From: Streptomyces griseiscabiei
Lineage (GTDB): Bacteria; Actinomycetota; Actinomycetes; Streptomycetales; Streptomycetaceae
Direction: 5' to 3'
DNA length: 64,000 bases
NCBI RefSeq assembly: GCF_020010925.1
Contig: NZ_JAGJBZ010000001.1
Location: 3,699,001-3,763,000, forward strand
Shown: positions 8,512-18,957 of the stretch, in pieces
How the letters are laid out: the number at the start of each line of letters is the position of its first letter
How positions within the stretch are numbered: the stretch's first letter is position 1
Notes under the pieces: generated by a model
The model's database searches: none
The model's input: only the letters and a program-made list of their open reading frames with translations
What the model was told of the DNA's origin: nothing
Made by a program: the position numbers and the translations under genes

Positions 8512-9435
8512 CTAGGCCCGAGGTGGATGGTGCGGGCCCAGGTTCTCGTAGATTTCCAGAGTCGCGGTGGAGTTGTTCAGGGTGATGAAGTGAAGTCCGG
8601 GGACTCCTTCGTCCAGCAACCTCGCGCAGAACTCCGTGGCGAACTCGATGCCAATGGAGCGTACAGCGGCCGGATCGTCTTTGGCTGTGACGATCCGCTC
8701 TTTCAGGGCGTCCGGGATGGCTGCGTTGCTGAGTTGCGGCAGCCTTTCCAGCATCTTCACGCTGGTGACGGGCATGACCTCGGGAATGACCGGGGTCTCG
8801 CAGCCGGCCTTGGCTACCGCGTCCCTCAGACGCAGGTACGACTCGGGGTGGAAGAACATCTGCGTGATCGCGTAGTCGGCGCCGGCCCGGCACTTGTCGA
8901 CGAAACGGGCCACGTCGCTGTCCCAGTCCGGGGAGCGCGGGTGCATCTCCGGGAAGGCCGCGACGCCCACGCAGAAGTCACCCGACTCCTTGATGAGCCG
9001 GACCAGTTCGGCGGCGTACGTCAGCCCCTCCGGATGCGCGATCCACTCGGCCATGGGGTCACCGGGCGGGTCGCCGCGGACCGCGAGCATGTTGCGGATC
9101 CCGGCGTCCGCGTACTGCCCGATGATGTTGCGCAGTTCGGCGACGGAGTGGCTGACCGCGGTGAGGTGGGCGACCGGGGTGAGGGTGGTGTCGGCGACGA
9201 TCTGCTCGGTCGCCTTGACCGTGCCGGCCCGGGTGGAGCCGCCCGCGCCGTACGTCACGGAGACGAAGCTCGGGGCGACCGCCTCGATCCTGCGGAGGGC
9301 GTTCCACAGGTTCCGCTCGCCCTTCTCCGTCTTGGGCGCCCAGAACTCGAAGGAGTACGTGGTCCTGCCCGTGGCGAGCATGTCGCGCACGGTACGCGCG
9401 CGATCCGTCCTGGTGGACGCGGTTCCTAGGGCCAT
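8512..9435 (-). CDS. metF: 5,10-methylenetetrahydrofolate reductase
   Basis: A 307-residue TIM-barrel flavoprotein of the usual MetF length. It reduces methylene-THF to methyl-THF for methionine synthesis. The N-terminal SFEFWAPKT (Glu about 30) carries the catalytic acid region. The stretches [28 protein letters not shown] and ITQMFF are the FAD- and folate-binding loops of the family. The ATG at 9435 has only a weak upstream purine run. A MetF-like gene (Rv2172c) holds the equivalent place next to Rv2175c in M. tuberculosis. Confidence 0.96.
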   Translation of the reverse strand: MALGTASTRTDRARTVRDMLATGRTTYSFEFWAPKTEKGERNLWNALRRIEAVAPSFVSVTYGAGGSTRAGTVKATEQIVADTTLTPVAHLTAVSHSVAELRNIIGQYADAGIRNMLAVRGDPPGDPMAEWIAHPEGLTYAAELVRLIKESGDFCVGVAAFPEMHPRSPDWDSDVARFVDKCRAGADYAITQMFFHPESYLRLRDAVAKAGCETPVIPEVMPVTSVKMLERLPQLSNAAIPDALKERIVTAKDDPAAVRSIGIEFATEFCARLLDEGVPGLHFITLNNSTATLEIYENLGPHHPPRA

Positions 9436-9555
9436 ACCGGCAGGTTAGTCAGGTCCCGGCCGTCCCCCAACCGAACCGGGGGTTTTTGTCGGTTTTGCCG
9501 ACCTGTTGTCCACGCCTTGGACGGCCATGGGCCGGGAGCCCGCCCGGGACGGGTC

Positions 9556-10200
9556 CTAGAGCGCGCGCAGACGCTTGGTGAACTCCGCCGCGGCGGCCCG
9601 GGGGTCGTCCGCCTCGGTGATCGCCCGGACGACGACGGCCCGGCGGGCGCCCGCCTCCACGACCTCGTCGAGGTTGCCGAGGTCGATGCCGCCGATGGCG
9701 AACCAGGGGCGGTCGGTGCCGAGGGCGGCGGTGTACCGCACCAGGTCCAGGCCGGGGGCGTGGCGGCCGGGCTTGGTGGGGGTGGGCCAGCAGGGGCCCG
9801 TGCAGAAGTAGTCCACGCCCTCCTGGACGGCCGCCGCGGCGGCCTCCTCCTCGGCGTGGGTGGAGCGGCCGACGAGGACGTCCGGGCCGAGGATGGCGCG
9901 GGCGGCGGGGACGGGGAGGTCGCCCTGGCCGAGGTGCAGGACGTCCGCGCCGACGGCGTGCGCGACGTCCGCGCGGTCGTTGACCGCGAGCAGCTTTCCG
10001 TGGCGGCGGCAGGCGTCCGCGAGGACCCGGAGGTGGTCCAGCTCCTCGGCGGCCTCCATGCCCTTGTCACGGAGCTGCACGATGTCCACGCCGCCGGCCA
10101 GGACCGCGTCCAGGAACTCCGGCAGGTCGCCCTGGCGCCGGCGGGCGTCCGTGCAGAGGTAGAGCCGGGCGTCGGCGAGCTGTGCGGCGGCGTCGGGCAT
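9556..10200 (-). CDS. thiE: thiamine phosphate synthase
   Basis: A 214-residue TIM-barrel enzyme that joins the pyrimidine (HMP-PP) and thiazole phosphates to give thiamine monophosphate. Family motifs seen are [44 protein letters not shown] and FAIGGI. The ATG at 10200 has GGGGGA eight bases upstream. It is separate from the thiOSG operon on the opposite strand and I see no TPP riboswitch before it. Confidence 0.96.
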   Translation of the reverse strand: MPDAAAQLADARLYLCTDARRRQGDLPEFLDAVLAGGVDIVQLRDKGMEAAEELDHLRVLADACRRHGKLLAVNDRADVAHAVGADVLHLGQGDLPVPAARAILGPDVLVGRSTHAEEEAAAAAVQEGVDYFCTGPCWPTPTKPGRHAPGLDLVRYTAALGTDRPWFAIGGIDLGNLDEVVEAGARRAVVVRAITEADDPRAAAAEFTKRLRAL

Positions 10201-10318
10201 GCGTGGGTCCCCCGTTGACGGTGCGTGGTCGGCGCGGCGCACGGCACCGCGCCCCTCGCCGGGGCCCGGCTCCGCACGCCACGCGGACGGCTGTTTCGGA
10301 TGTTTCCGGTGGTTCGGG

Positions 10319-10684
10319 TCAGACGGCGAGCGCCTGGGCGCGCCGCTTCACCTCCGTGCCGCGATTCTCGCTCAGGGCCTGGGCCGGGGTACCGGGCAGG
10401 CTGGGGTCCGGAGTGAAGAGCCACTCCAGCATCTCTTCGTCGTTGAAGCCGTCGTCCCTGAGCAGGGTCAGGGTGCCCGTCAGGCCCTTGACCACCTTGT
10501 CCTCGTCGATGAAGGCGGCGGGGACGTGCAGCGCGCGGTTCTCACCACGGCGTACGGCGATGAGCTGGCCTTCCTTCACCAGCTGCCGCACGCGGGTCAC
10601 CTCGACGTCCAGCATCTCTGCGATGTCGGGGAGGGTCAGCCACGCGGGGACGAGAGCATCGATCTTTGCGTCAATCTCGGTCAC
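10319..10684 (-). CDS. Rv2175c-family DNA-binding protein
   Basis: A 121-residue protein with an N-terminal winged helix-turn-helix (about residues 12-60, with [20 protein letters not shown]) and the C-terminal domain of the Rv2175c family. In M. tuberculosis, Rv2175c is a DNA-binding substrate of the neighbouring kinase PknL, which blocks DNA binding by phosphorylation. A PknL-like kinase gene lies about 4.2 kb away here (14930-16846), so the pair may be functional. The GTG at 10684 is the only start that keeps the domain whole; its upstream GGAG is very close (2 bases). Confidence 0.88.
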   Translation of the reverse strand: MTEIDAKIDALVPAWLTLPDIAEMLDVEVTRVRQLVKEGQLIAVRRGENRALHVPAAFIDEDKVVKGLTGTLTLLRDDGFNDEEMLEWLFTPDPSLPGTPAQALSENRGTEVKRRAQALAV

Positions 10685-10736
10685 GTCTCCAAGACTGCCA
10701 TCTGGGACTGACAGTGGGTAGCCGAGCCGCCCCGGT

Positions 10737-11969
10737 CTACGCCGTCGCGGCCTTCAGGGGCCTCGCCGGATCCGCCAGCAGCGCGGGGTCCAGCGGCGTG
10801 CCCGCCTCGATCAGGCGGCGGCCCTGCGCCAGGTCGCGGGGGCGGCCCACCGCCAGCAGGGCGACCAGCCGGCGCTCCCGGAGCCAGCACACCGACCAGG
10901 CGGCGCCGGCGGGGTCACCGCGCCAGAGGGTGGTGTCGGCGGAGGCGTGGTCCCCGGCGTACTGGACGAAGCGGCCGAACTGCTCGGACCAGAAGTACGG
11001 GACGGGGTCGTACGGCTCGGGGGTCTCGCCGACGATGTTCGCGGCGACCGTGCGGGGGCCCTGGAGGGCGTTGTCCCAGTGGTGGACGAGGAGCCGCCGG
11101 CCGTACCTGCCGGAGGGGAAGGAGGCACAGTCGCCGACCGCGTAGACGTCCGGCGCGGAGGTGCGCAGATGGTCGTCGGCCAGTACCTCGCCGTGTGCGC
11201 CCAGGGCGATGCCCGAGCCCGTCAGCCAGGCCGTCGCCGGGCGGGCGCCGATCCCCACGACGACCGCGCCGGCCGGTACCCGGGTGCCGTCGTCCATGAC
11301 CACCGTCCCGGGCTCGACGCGCTCCACGCGCGCGTGGGTGCGCAGGGTGGTGCCGCTGTCGGCGTACCAGGCGGTCATCGGCGCGGCGACCTCGGCCGGG
11401 AGCGCGCCCGAGAGCGGGCGGTCGGCGGCCTCGACGACCGTCACCGCGCAGCCCGCCTCGCGCGCGGCGGTGGCGAACTCGGCGCCGATCCAGCCCGCGC
11501 CGACGACCACGATGTCGTGCTGACGGGCCAGGACGGGCCGCAGCCGCTCGGCGTCGTCCAGGGTCCGCAGCAGATGCACGCCGGGCACGCCCTCGGCGCC
11601 CGGCAGCCGGATCGGTTCCGCGCCGGTCGCGAGGACGAGGAGGTCGTACGGGACGGGCCCGGCGGCGGTGTCGAGCGCGTGGTCGGCGGGGCGCAGGCCC
11701 GTCACCTCGCGGCCGAGGCGCAGGTCGATGCCGAGCGCCTCGAAGTCGACGTCGAAGGCGGAGCCCTCGGCCTTGCCGAGCAGGACGGCCTTGGAGAGCG
11801 GCGGCCGGTCGTACGGCTGGTGCGGCTCGGCGCCGATCAGGGTCACCTCGCCGGCGAAACCCTGTTCGCGCAGGGCGACGGCGGTCTGCACCCCGGCCAT
11901 GCCCGCGCCCACGACGACGACCCGTCGTCCGGTCCGTCCCGGCGTCTGCGTCCGCGTCTGCTCGCTCAC
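10737..11969 (-). CDS. ferredoxin/NAD(P)H reductase-like FAD oxidoreductase
   Basis: A 410-residue two-dinucleotide-binding-domain flavoprotein. The FAD motif is VVVVGAGMAGVQTA (start about residue 17), the NADH motif is VVVGAGWIGAEFA in the middle, and the C-terminal YAVGDCA binds FAD. This is the architecture of ferredoxin reductases of dioxygenase and P450 systems, and of the NirB N-terminus. No ferredoxin or oxygenase gene is adjacent, so the partner is unknown. The GTG at 11969 is the first workable start; an ATG/GTG pair just upstream is out of frame. Confidence 0.85.
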   Translation of the reverse strand: MSEQTRTQTPGRTGRRVVVVGAGMAGVQTAVALREQGFAGEVTLIGAEPHQPYDRPPLSKAVLLGKAEGSAFDVDFEALGIDLRLGREVTGLRPADHALDTAAGPVPYDLLVLATGAEPIRLPGAEGVPGVHLLRTLDDAERLRPVLARQHDIVVVGAGWIGAEFATAAREAGCAVTVVEAADRPLSGALPAEVAAPMTAWYADSGTTLRTHARVERVEPGTVVMDDGTRVPAGAVVVGIGARPATAWLTGSGIALGAHGEVLADDHLRTSAPDVYAVGDCASFPSGRYGRRLLVHHWDNALQGPRTVAANIVGETPEPYDPVPYFWSEQFGRFVQYAGDHASADTTLWRGDPAGAAWSVCWLRERRLVALLAVGRPRDLAQGRRLIEAGTPLDPALLADPARPLKAATA

Positions 11970-12001
11970 CTGATCACCATAGACAGCTGACAAATGGTCA
12001 G

Positions 12002-12382
12002 TCAGTGGTCGTGCTCCGTGAGCTGTTCCACATCCCCGGCGCCCCCGGCCGGTTCCTCCACGACACTCGTCCCGCTGCCCGGCCCCGACTCCCACTCCCA
12101 GGTCTCCTCCAGACGGACCCGCCCGTCGGGCAGCTCGACCACCCGGGACACACAGTGCCCGCAGGCCGTGGTCCCGTCGGTCTTCAGCTGGACGTACCGG
12201 AAGTCCAGCCGGTCCCCCGCGCGCGTGCCCACGAGGTGACCGCGGACGACGTCGCCGCCCGCGTACTCGGCCCAGATCTCACCGCCCTGTTCGTGGTACG
12301 CGAAGCGGGTGTGCGTGCCGACCTGGCCCGGGGCCTGGTCGGCGACGGGGACGAGGACGAGACCGTCGAGCGAACGGGCCAT
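12002..12382 (-). CDS. small conserved protein, "N-acetylglutamate synthase-like" family
   Basis: A 126-residue soluble protein. It matches my memory of a family of about 110 residues with Gly-Gly-x-Ile/Val, GHLVG, RYVQ and RLEETWEW motifs, often labelled N-acetylglutamate synthase without acetyltransferase motifs; that label should not be trusted. It is probably a small beta-barrel. A CGHC pair (about residues 74-77) is unusual. The gene is divergent from thiO, with AAGGGAG 10 bases before the ATG. Confidence 0.6.
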   Translation of the reverse strand: MARSLDGLVLVPVADQAPGQVGTHTRFAYHEQGGEIWAEYAGGDVVRGHLVGTRAGDRLDFRYVQLKTDGTTACGHCVSRVVELPDGRVRLEETWEWESGPGSGTSVVEEPAGGAGDVEQLTEHDH

Positions 12383-12437
12383 GGGCGGAGGCTCCCTTAC
12401 CGAGGCGGACGACGAGGGCTAGGGTGGGCCACCGTAG

Positions 12438-12534
12438 AGCACTCGCGGGAGCCCGGACGCACCGGGCTGAGAGGGAGGCTGGCGGCCTCCGACCGTACGA
12501 ACCTGATCCGGGTCATGCCGGCGAAGGGAGGGGC
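12438..12534 (+). promoter_or_regulatory. TPP (THI-box) riboswitch
   Basis: All conserved parts of a thiamine pyrophosphate aptamer are present in order: the P1/P2 strand CGGGAGCCCG, the pyrimidine-sensing CTGAGAG (12467-12473), a GGCTGGCGGCC P3 stem, then ACCTGATCCGGGT and ATGCCGGCGAAGGGAG. It ends about ten bases before the thiO ATG, so the switch most likely hides the ribosome binding site when TPP is bound. Confidence 0.96.
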
Positions 12535-12543
12535 TGGACGCCC

Positions 12544-13715
12544 ATGTCGCGTACGCACACCTCGGACGTCCTCGTCGTGGGGGGCGGGATCATCGGCCTC
12601 GTCACGGCGTGGCGGGCCGCGCAGCACGGGTTCGCCACGGCCGTGGTCGATCCCGATCCCGGCGGCGGGGCCGCGCGCGTGGCGGCCGGGATGCTCGCCG
12701 CCGTCACGGAACTGCACTTCGGCGAGCAGACCCTGCTGGGGCTCAACCTGGAGTCCGCGCGCCGCTACCCGGACTTCGCGGCCGAGCTGACGGAGGCCAC
12801 CGGCCTCGACCTCGGCTACCGCCGCTCGGGCACGCTCGCCGTGGCCCTGGACGCGGACGACCGCGCCCACCTGCGCGACCTGCACGCCCTGCAGCGCCGG
12901 TCGGGCCTGGACTCGGAGTGGCTGAGCGGCCGCGACTGCCGCCGTCTGGAGCCGATGCTCGCGCCGGGCGTGCGCGGTGGGCTGCGGGTCGACGGGGACC
13001 ACCAGATCGACCCGAGGCGGCTCTCCAGGGCCCTCGTCGCGGCCTGCGAGCGCGCCGGGGTGGTCTTCCACCGGACCAGGGCCGAGGAGCTGTCGGTGGT
13101 CCGGGAGCGGGCCACCGGGGTCCGTACCGGCGACGGCGACGCGCTCTGCGCCGGGCGGACCGTCCTCGCCGCGGGCAGCCTCAGCGGGCGCCTCGCCGGG
13201 GTCCCGGACGAGGTGCTGCCGCCGGTGCGCCCGGTGAAGGGGCAGGTGCTGCGGCTGACCGTGCCGCGGCCGTACGCGCCCTTCCTGAGCCGTACCGTGC
13301 GGGCCGTGGTGCGCGGCAGCCATGTCTATCTCGTGCCGCGGGAGAACGGCGAACTCGTCGTCGGCGCGACCAGCGAGGAGCAGGGCTGGGACACCACGGT
13401 CACCGCGGGCGGGGTGTACGAACTGCTGCGGGACGCCCATGAGCTGGTCCCCGGGATCACCGAACTCCCGCTCACCGAGACCCGCGCGGGTCTGCGCCCG
13501 GCCTCCCCCGACAACGCGCCGCTGCTCGGCCCCACCGGCCTCGACGGCCTGCTCCTCGCCACCGGCCACCACCGCAACGGGGTCCTCCTCACCCCGGTCA
13601 CCGGCGATGTCATGGCCCATGTCCTGACCACCGGTGAACTGCCCGCCGAGGCACGCGACTTCACCCCCCTGCGGTTCCGCGCCGGCGCGGCCCGCGAACT
13701 CCTGGAGCAGCCCGT

Positions 13716-13719
<4 letters not shown>
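12544..13719 (+). CDS. thiO: glycine oxidase
   Basis: A 391-residue FAD amine oxidase of the DAO family that oxidises glycine to the imine needed for the thiazole ring of thiamine. The N-terminal motif is VVGGGIIGL, and the C-terminal RAGLRPASPDNAPLLGP and ATGHHRNGVLLTP match ThiO. The ATG at 12544 directly follows the TPP riboswitch. It overlaps thiS by four bases (ATGA), showing translational coupling. Confidence 0.95.
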
Positions 13720-14748
<1,029 letters not shown>

Positions 14749-14929
14749 CCCGCCGCCCCCGTCCCGAGTCGGATCTCACGCCCTCCGCCCCTCACTCGAA
14801 CAGCCGAACGACTTCCACCGCGCACCCGCCTGTCACAGCCCTCCGGCGTCGGTCACAGCTCTGCTGCAGTACGTCCCGGCCACCCCGGGACTTATGGGCC
14901 TGTCAGCCACGGCTCGTACACTCACCTGC

Positions 14930-16846
14930 GTGGACACGACCCTTCAGGACCCGCTTGTCGGCCAGGTGCTCGACGGCCGGTATCGAGTCGAGGCGCGGAT
15001 CGCGGTCGGCGGGATGGCCACGGTCTACAGGACCGTGGACACCCGCCTCGACCGGGTGCTCGCCCTCAAGGTGATGCATCCGACGCTGGCCGCGGACCGG
15101 ACGTTCGTCGAGCGGTTCATCCGCGAGGCCAAGTCGGTGGCCCGGCTCTCCCACCCGAACGTGGTGGGGGTCTACGACCAGGGCACCGACGGCTCGTACG
15201 TCTACCTCGCGATGGAGTACGTCGCCGGCTGCACCCTCCGTGACGTGCTGCGCGAGCGCGGGGCGCTGCAGCCCCGGGCGGCGCTGGACATCCTGGAGCC
15301 GGTGCTCGCCGCGCTGGGCGCCGCGCACCGGGCCGGGTTCGTGCACCGGGACATGAAGCCGGAGAACGTGCTGATAGGGGACGACGGCCGGGTCAAGGTC
15401 GCCGACTTCGGGCTCGTGCGGGCCGTGGACACGGTCACCAGCACCACCGGCTCCGTCCTCGGCACCGTCTCCTACCTCGCCCCCGAGCAGCTGGAGCACG
15501 GCACGACCGACACCCGGGTCGATGTGTACGCGTGCGGCGTGATGCTCTACGAGATGCTCACCGGCGGCAAGCCGCACGCCGGGGAGTCCCCCGCGCAGGT
15601 GCTGTACCACGCGCTCCACGACGACGTGCCGCCGCCGTCCGCCGCGGTGCCGGGGCTGTCGTACGAGCTGGACGCGCTGGTCTCCTCGGCGACCGCCCGC
15701 AATCCGGAGCTGCGGCCCTACGACGCCGTCGCGCTGCTCGCGCAGACACTGGAGGCACGGGCGGGGCTGAGCGCCGAGCAGCTGGACGCGGTGCCGCCGC
15801 AGGCGATAGCCGGCGGCCATGACAACGCCGAGGACCGGACGAGCGTGATCCCTCGCTCGCTGTCGGTGTCGCGGTCGGTGGGCACGGACCCCGACCAGCT
15901 GAACCGCACGAGCCGGTTCGCGTCCGCGCCACCGCCGCCCCGGCGCACCCGCACCTCCCCCGCGCCCCGGCGCGCGATGTGGGCGGTGATCGTCGCCGTG
16001 CTGCTCGTCCTGGGGGTGGGCGGGGGCGTCTGGTACATCAACTCGGGCCAGTTCACCCAGGTCCCGGCCGTGCTGCAGCAGAGTCAGGCGGACGCCACCC
16101 AGCGTCTTGAGGGCGCCGGGTTCGACGTCGACGTCGAGCAGGCGTTCAGCGACACCGTCAAGCGCGGCAGGGTGATCGGCACCGACCCGGCGCCCGGGGC
16201 GCGGATCCGGGACAACGAGACCGTGACGGTGACGATCTCCAAGGGCCCGGAGACCGTGAAGGTGCCCGACCTCAAGGGCTCCCGGCTGGACGACGCCAAG
16301 TCCGCGCTGAAGGGCGGCGGGCTCGAACCGGGCGTGGTGACACGGGAGTTCAGCGACGAGGTCGGCCGGGGGCAGGTGATCGGCACCGAGCCGGGCACCG
16401 GCACGAAGATCTCCTCGGGCTCGGCCGTGCGGATCGTGGTCAGCCGGGGCGCCCCGGTGGAGATGCCCGAGGTCGCGGGCGCGTCGGTCGCGGACGCCAC
16501 CGCCGAGCTGGAGGAGGCGGGCCTGACGGTGAAGACCGCCTCGAAGCGGGTCAACTCCGAGTACGACAAGGGGCTCGTGGCCGGGCAGTCGCCGGAAGCC
16601 GGCAAGCAGGTGGGCGAGGGTGACACCGTCACGCTGACGATCTCCAAGGGGCCCGTGATGGTCGAGGTCCCGGACGTCGTGGGCGACAGCGTCGACGACG
16701 CGACGCGGCAGCTGAAGGACGCCGGTTTCGAGGTCGAGGAGGACCGGGGGATCCTCGGGCTCTTCGGCGACGAGGTCAAGAGCCAGTCGGTGGACGGCGG
16801 TGACACGGCTCCCAAGGGGTCGACCATCACCATCGAGATCCGCTGA
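14930..16846 (+). CDS. PknL-like Ser/Thr kinase with four PASTA domains
   Basis: A 638-residue receptor kinase. The kinase domain (about 17-280) has the Gly-rich loop GGMATVYR, Lys47, HRDMKPEN with Asp141, DFG at 159-161 and APEQ, so it should be active. A linker rich in Ser/Arg/Pro leads to one membrane helix (about 349-370), then four extracellular PASTA repeats to the end. PASTA domains bind muropeptides or lipid II. The GTG at 14930 is chosen; a start 36 bases earlier is possible. Position near the Rv2175c-like gene and aroG matches M. tuberculosis pknL (Rv2176), although Mtb PknL itself differs in its outer domain. Confidence 0.94.
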   Translation: MDTTLQDPLVGQVLDGRYRVEARIAVGGMATVYRTVDTRLDRVLALKVMHPTLAADRTFVERFIREAKSVARLSHPNVVGVYDQGTDGSYVYLAMEYVAGCTLRDVLRERGALQPRAALDILEPVLAALGAAHRAGFVHRDMKPENVLIGDDGRVKVADFGLVRAVDTVTSTTGSVLGTVSYLAPEQLEHGTTDTRVDVYACGVMLYEMLTGGKPHAGESPAQVLYHALHDDVPPPSAAVPGLSYELDALVSSATARNPELRPYDAVALLAQTLEARAGLSAEQLDAVPPQAIAGGHDNAEDRTSVIPRSLSVSRSVGTDPDQLNRTSRFASAPPPPRRTRTSPAPRRAMWAVIVAVLLVLGVGGGVWYINSGQFTQVPAVLQQSQADATQRLEGAGFDVDVEQAFSDTVKRGRVIGTDPAPGARIRDNETVTVTISKGPETVKVPDLKGSRLDDAKSALKGGGLEPGVVTREFSDEVGRGQVIGTEPGTGTKISSGSAVRIVVSRGAPVEMPEVAGASVADATAELEEAGLTVKTASKRVNSEYDKGLVAGQSPEAGKQVGEGDTVTLTISKGPVMVEVPDVVGDSVDDATRQLKDAGFEVEEDRGILGLFGDEVKSQSVDGGDTAPKGSTITIEIR

Positions 16847-16854
16847 CGGGATCG

Positions 16855-16886
16855 GCCCGGCCGTCGCCTCGAACCGGCGGCCGGGC
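16855..16886 (+). terminator. hairpin after the kinase gene
   Basis: GCCCGGCCG (16855-16863) pairs perfectly with CGGCCGGGC (16878-16886) nine bases after the kinase stop. The nuclease gene starts only 28 bases later, so part of its promoter overlaps. Confidence 0.55.
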
Positions 16887-16914
16887 ACCACGGACCGCGT
16901 GACACCCTGGACCC

Positions 16915-17796
16915 GTGAGCACTCAGCAGTCCACCGGCCTCCCCCGCAACCCCGTCGGCGGGCATGTCCCCGTCGCCGGCGGCCTGAACTCCGTAGGGCT
17001 GTCGTACGCCCGTGATCTGAGGGCCGAGACGGTCCAGGTCTTCGTCGCCAATCCGCGCGGCTGGGCGACCCCGGCCGGGAACCCCCGGCAGGACGAGGAG
17101 TTCCGGGCGGCGTGCGCCGAGGAGTCGATCCCCGCGTACGTGCACGCGCCGTACCTGATCAACTTCGGGTCGCACACCGAGGCGACGGCGGAGCGGTCCG
17201 TGGAGTCGATGCGGCACTCGCTGCGCCGGGGCCGGGAGATCGGCGCGCTCGGGGTGGTCGTGCACACGGGGAGCGCGACCGGCGGACGGGACCGGTCGGT
17301 GGCGCTGAAGCAGGTGCGGGAGTATCTGCTGCCGGTGCTGGACGAGTTGACCCATGACGACGACCCGTATCTGCTCCTGGAGTCGACGGCGGGGCAGGGG
17401 TCCTCGCTGTGCTCACGCACCTGGGACTTCGGGCCGTACTTCGAGGCGCTGGACGCCCATCCGAAGCTGGGCGTCTGTCTGGACACCTGCCACATCTTCG
17501 CGGCCGGGCACGATCTGACCGGCCCGGACGGGATGCACCGGACCCTCGATCTGCTGGTGGACACCGTGGGCGAGGGCCGGCTGAAGCTGATCCACGCCAA
17601 CGACTCCAAGGACGTCGTCGGCGCCCACAAGGACCGTCACGAGAACATCGGCTCCGGCCACATCGGCGAGGATCCGTTCCGCGCGCTGATGACCCATCCG
17701 GCCACGGCGGGCGTCCCGCTGATCATCGAGACGCCCGGCGGGAAGGAGGGGCACGCGGCGGACGTGGAGAGGCTGAAGAGGCTGCGGGACGGCTGA
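16915..17796 (+). CDS. nfo: deoxyribonuclease IV (AP endonuclease)
   Basis: A 293-residue xylose-isomerase-like TIM barrel that cleaves DNA at abasic sites. The three-zinc ligands are in VHTGS, LLESTAG, CLDTCHIFAAGHD, HANDSK and RHENIG-GHIG, all intact. The GTG at 16915 has no ribosome binding site and may be read from a leaderless transcript. It is in the same direction as the kinase but separated by a hairpin. Confidence 0.93.
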   Translation: MSTQQSTGLPRNPVGGHVPVAGGLNSVGLSYARDLRAETVQVFVANPRGWATPAGNPRQDEEFRAACAEESIPAYVHAPYLINFGSHTEATAERSVESMRHSLRRGREIGALGVVVHTGSATGGRDRSVALKQVREYLLPVLDELTHDDDPYLLLESTAGQGSSLCSRTWDFGPYFEALDAHPKLGVCLDTCHIFAAGHDLTGPDGMHRTLDLLVDTVGEGRLKLIHANDSKDVVGAHKDRHENIGSGHIGEDPFRALMTHPATAGVPLIIETPGGKEGHAADVERLKRLRDG

Positions 17797-17807
17797 GACG
17801 AGCGCCG

Positions 17808-18083
17808 TCAGTCCTCGTTCTCGAACAGTACGTGGGTCGTGTCGACGATGTGCACCACGAGCACGAGCAGCAGTCCGTCGCTGACGACGTACTCGATGGC
17901 CATCGTGTGGGTCAGCGCGAGGGAGCGGGTGTTCTCGTCACCGGAGATGGCCGACGAGATCTTGTGGCGGGGGTCCGTGGCCAGTATGGCGAGGCCACGC
18001 TGGAGCAGTTCACGGCGGTCGTCCGGGAGGCTGTCGCGCACACGCGCCGCGGCCTCCGAGTAGATCACATTGAACAGTGCCAT
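17808..18083 (-). CDS. RelE/ParE-toxin-like small protein, orphan
   Basis: A 91-residue protein whose pattern resembles the RelE/ParE fold: a beta strand (LFNVIYS), helices with LPDDRRELLQRGLAILATDP, then strands (AIEYVVSDGLLLVLVVHIV) and a short tail. In RelE proteins the last strands carry the catalytic Arg, Tyr or His; here only one His is kept, so RNase activity is doubtful. No antitoxin gene is adjacent. The ATG at 18083 has GGGAG upstream; a TTG one codon earlier is less likely. The call is by pattern only. Confidence 0.5.
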   Translation of the reverse strand: MALFNVIYSEAAARVRDSLPDDRRELLQRGLAILATDPRHKISSAISGDENTRSLALTHTMAIEYVVSDGLLLVLVVHIVDTTHVLFENED

Positions 18084-18135
18084 CAAGGGCTCCCTGCACG
18101 TTCGGTGGAGTAACCACCACGAGCCTACCGGCCGG

Positions 18136-18783
18136 TCACAGCTCCGGCCCCTCCCCCGGCTCCTCCTGGTACGAGTACCGCTGTTCCTGCCACGGGTCGC
18201 CGATGTTGTGGTAGCCGCGCTCCTCCCAGAAGCCTCGGCGGTCGGCCGTCATGTACTCGATGCCGCGGACCCATTTGGGGCCCTTCCAGGCGTAGAGGTG
18301 GGGGACGACGAGGCGGAGCGGGAAGCCGTGTTCGGCGGTGAGGAGTTCGCCGTCCTTGTGGGTGGCGAAGATCGTACGGTCGCCCGCGAAGTCGGCGAGC
18401 CGGAGGTTGGAGCTGAAGCCGTACTCCGCCCACACCATCACATGGGTGACCTCGGGGGCGGGCGGGGCGATGTCCAGGATCGTGCGGGCCGGGATGCCGC
18501 CCCACTCGGCGCCGACCATGCTGAACTTCGTCACGCAGTGCAGATCGGCCACCACCGAGTCGTACGGCAGGGCGGTGAACTCGTCGTGGTTCCAGGCGTG
18601 CTTCTCGCCGTCGGCGGTGGCGCCGAAGACCCGGAAGTCCCAGCGCTCGGGACGGAACTTGGGGACCGGCCCGTAGTGGGTGACCGGCCAGCCGCGCTGG
18701 AGCCGCTGTCCCGGCGGAAGCTGCGACGATGCCGCGTTCTCAGATGCGCGATCTCCTGATTCGCGTTCCACCGGCTGACCCAT
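18136..18783 (-). CDS. sulfite-oxidase-like molybdopterin oxidoreductase
   Basis: A 215-residue protein of the sulfite oxidase/MsrP (YedY) catalytic-domain family. The molybdenum-ligating cysteine is in LHCVTKFS, and RLVVPHLYAWKGPKW is the following conserved block. There is no Tat signal or dimerisation domain, so it is a cytoplasmic form typical of actinobacteria whose substrate is not known. The ATG at 18783 with AGGATGGAG upstream is used. It is divergent from bacterioferritin, and the tandem repeat between them may serve both. Confidence 0.88.
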   Translation of the reverse strand: MGQPVERESGDRASENAASSQLPPGQRLQRGWPVTHYGPVPKFRPERWDFRVFGATADGEKHAWNHDEFTALPYDSVVADLHCVTKFSMVGAEWGGIPARTILDIAPPAPEVTHVMVWAEYGFSSNLRLADFAGDRTIFATHKDGELLTAEHGFPLRLVVPHLYAWKGPKWVRGIEYMTADRRGFWEERGYHNIGDPWQEQRYSYQEEPGEGPEL

Positions 18784-18848
18784 GACTCCATCCTGACAGA
18801 CCCCGAGTGGTGCACATGACCAGGGTCCACCCGACCCGGACATTTAGA

Positions 18849-18886
18849 ACTAAGGCTGCACTTACTTACTAAGCTTGCACTTACTG
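18849..18886. promoter_or_regulatory. 19-bp tandem repeat between divergent genes
   Basis: Two back-to-back 19-base units (ACTAAGGCTGCACTTACTT and ACTAAGCTTGCACTTACTG) differ at three positions and sit in an AT-rich island 66 bases after the divergent gene's start and 72 bases before bfr. They include TTACT/AGTAA half-sites. This looks like a double operator or promoter element; the regulator is unknown. Confidence 0.6.
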
Positions 18887-18957
18887 GACGATCTTCGACA
18901 GCGGTGCAATCATCGCGGCGCAACCTCCCAGTTCCCCGCTTGGAAGGAGCCTCTGCG

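Noticed and set aside
12002..12382. N-acetylglutamate synthase function
   Set aside because: The label is common for this family, but the protein lacks any GNAT acetyltransferase motif and is too short.
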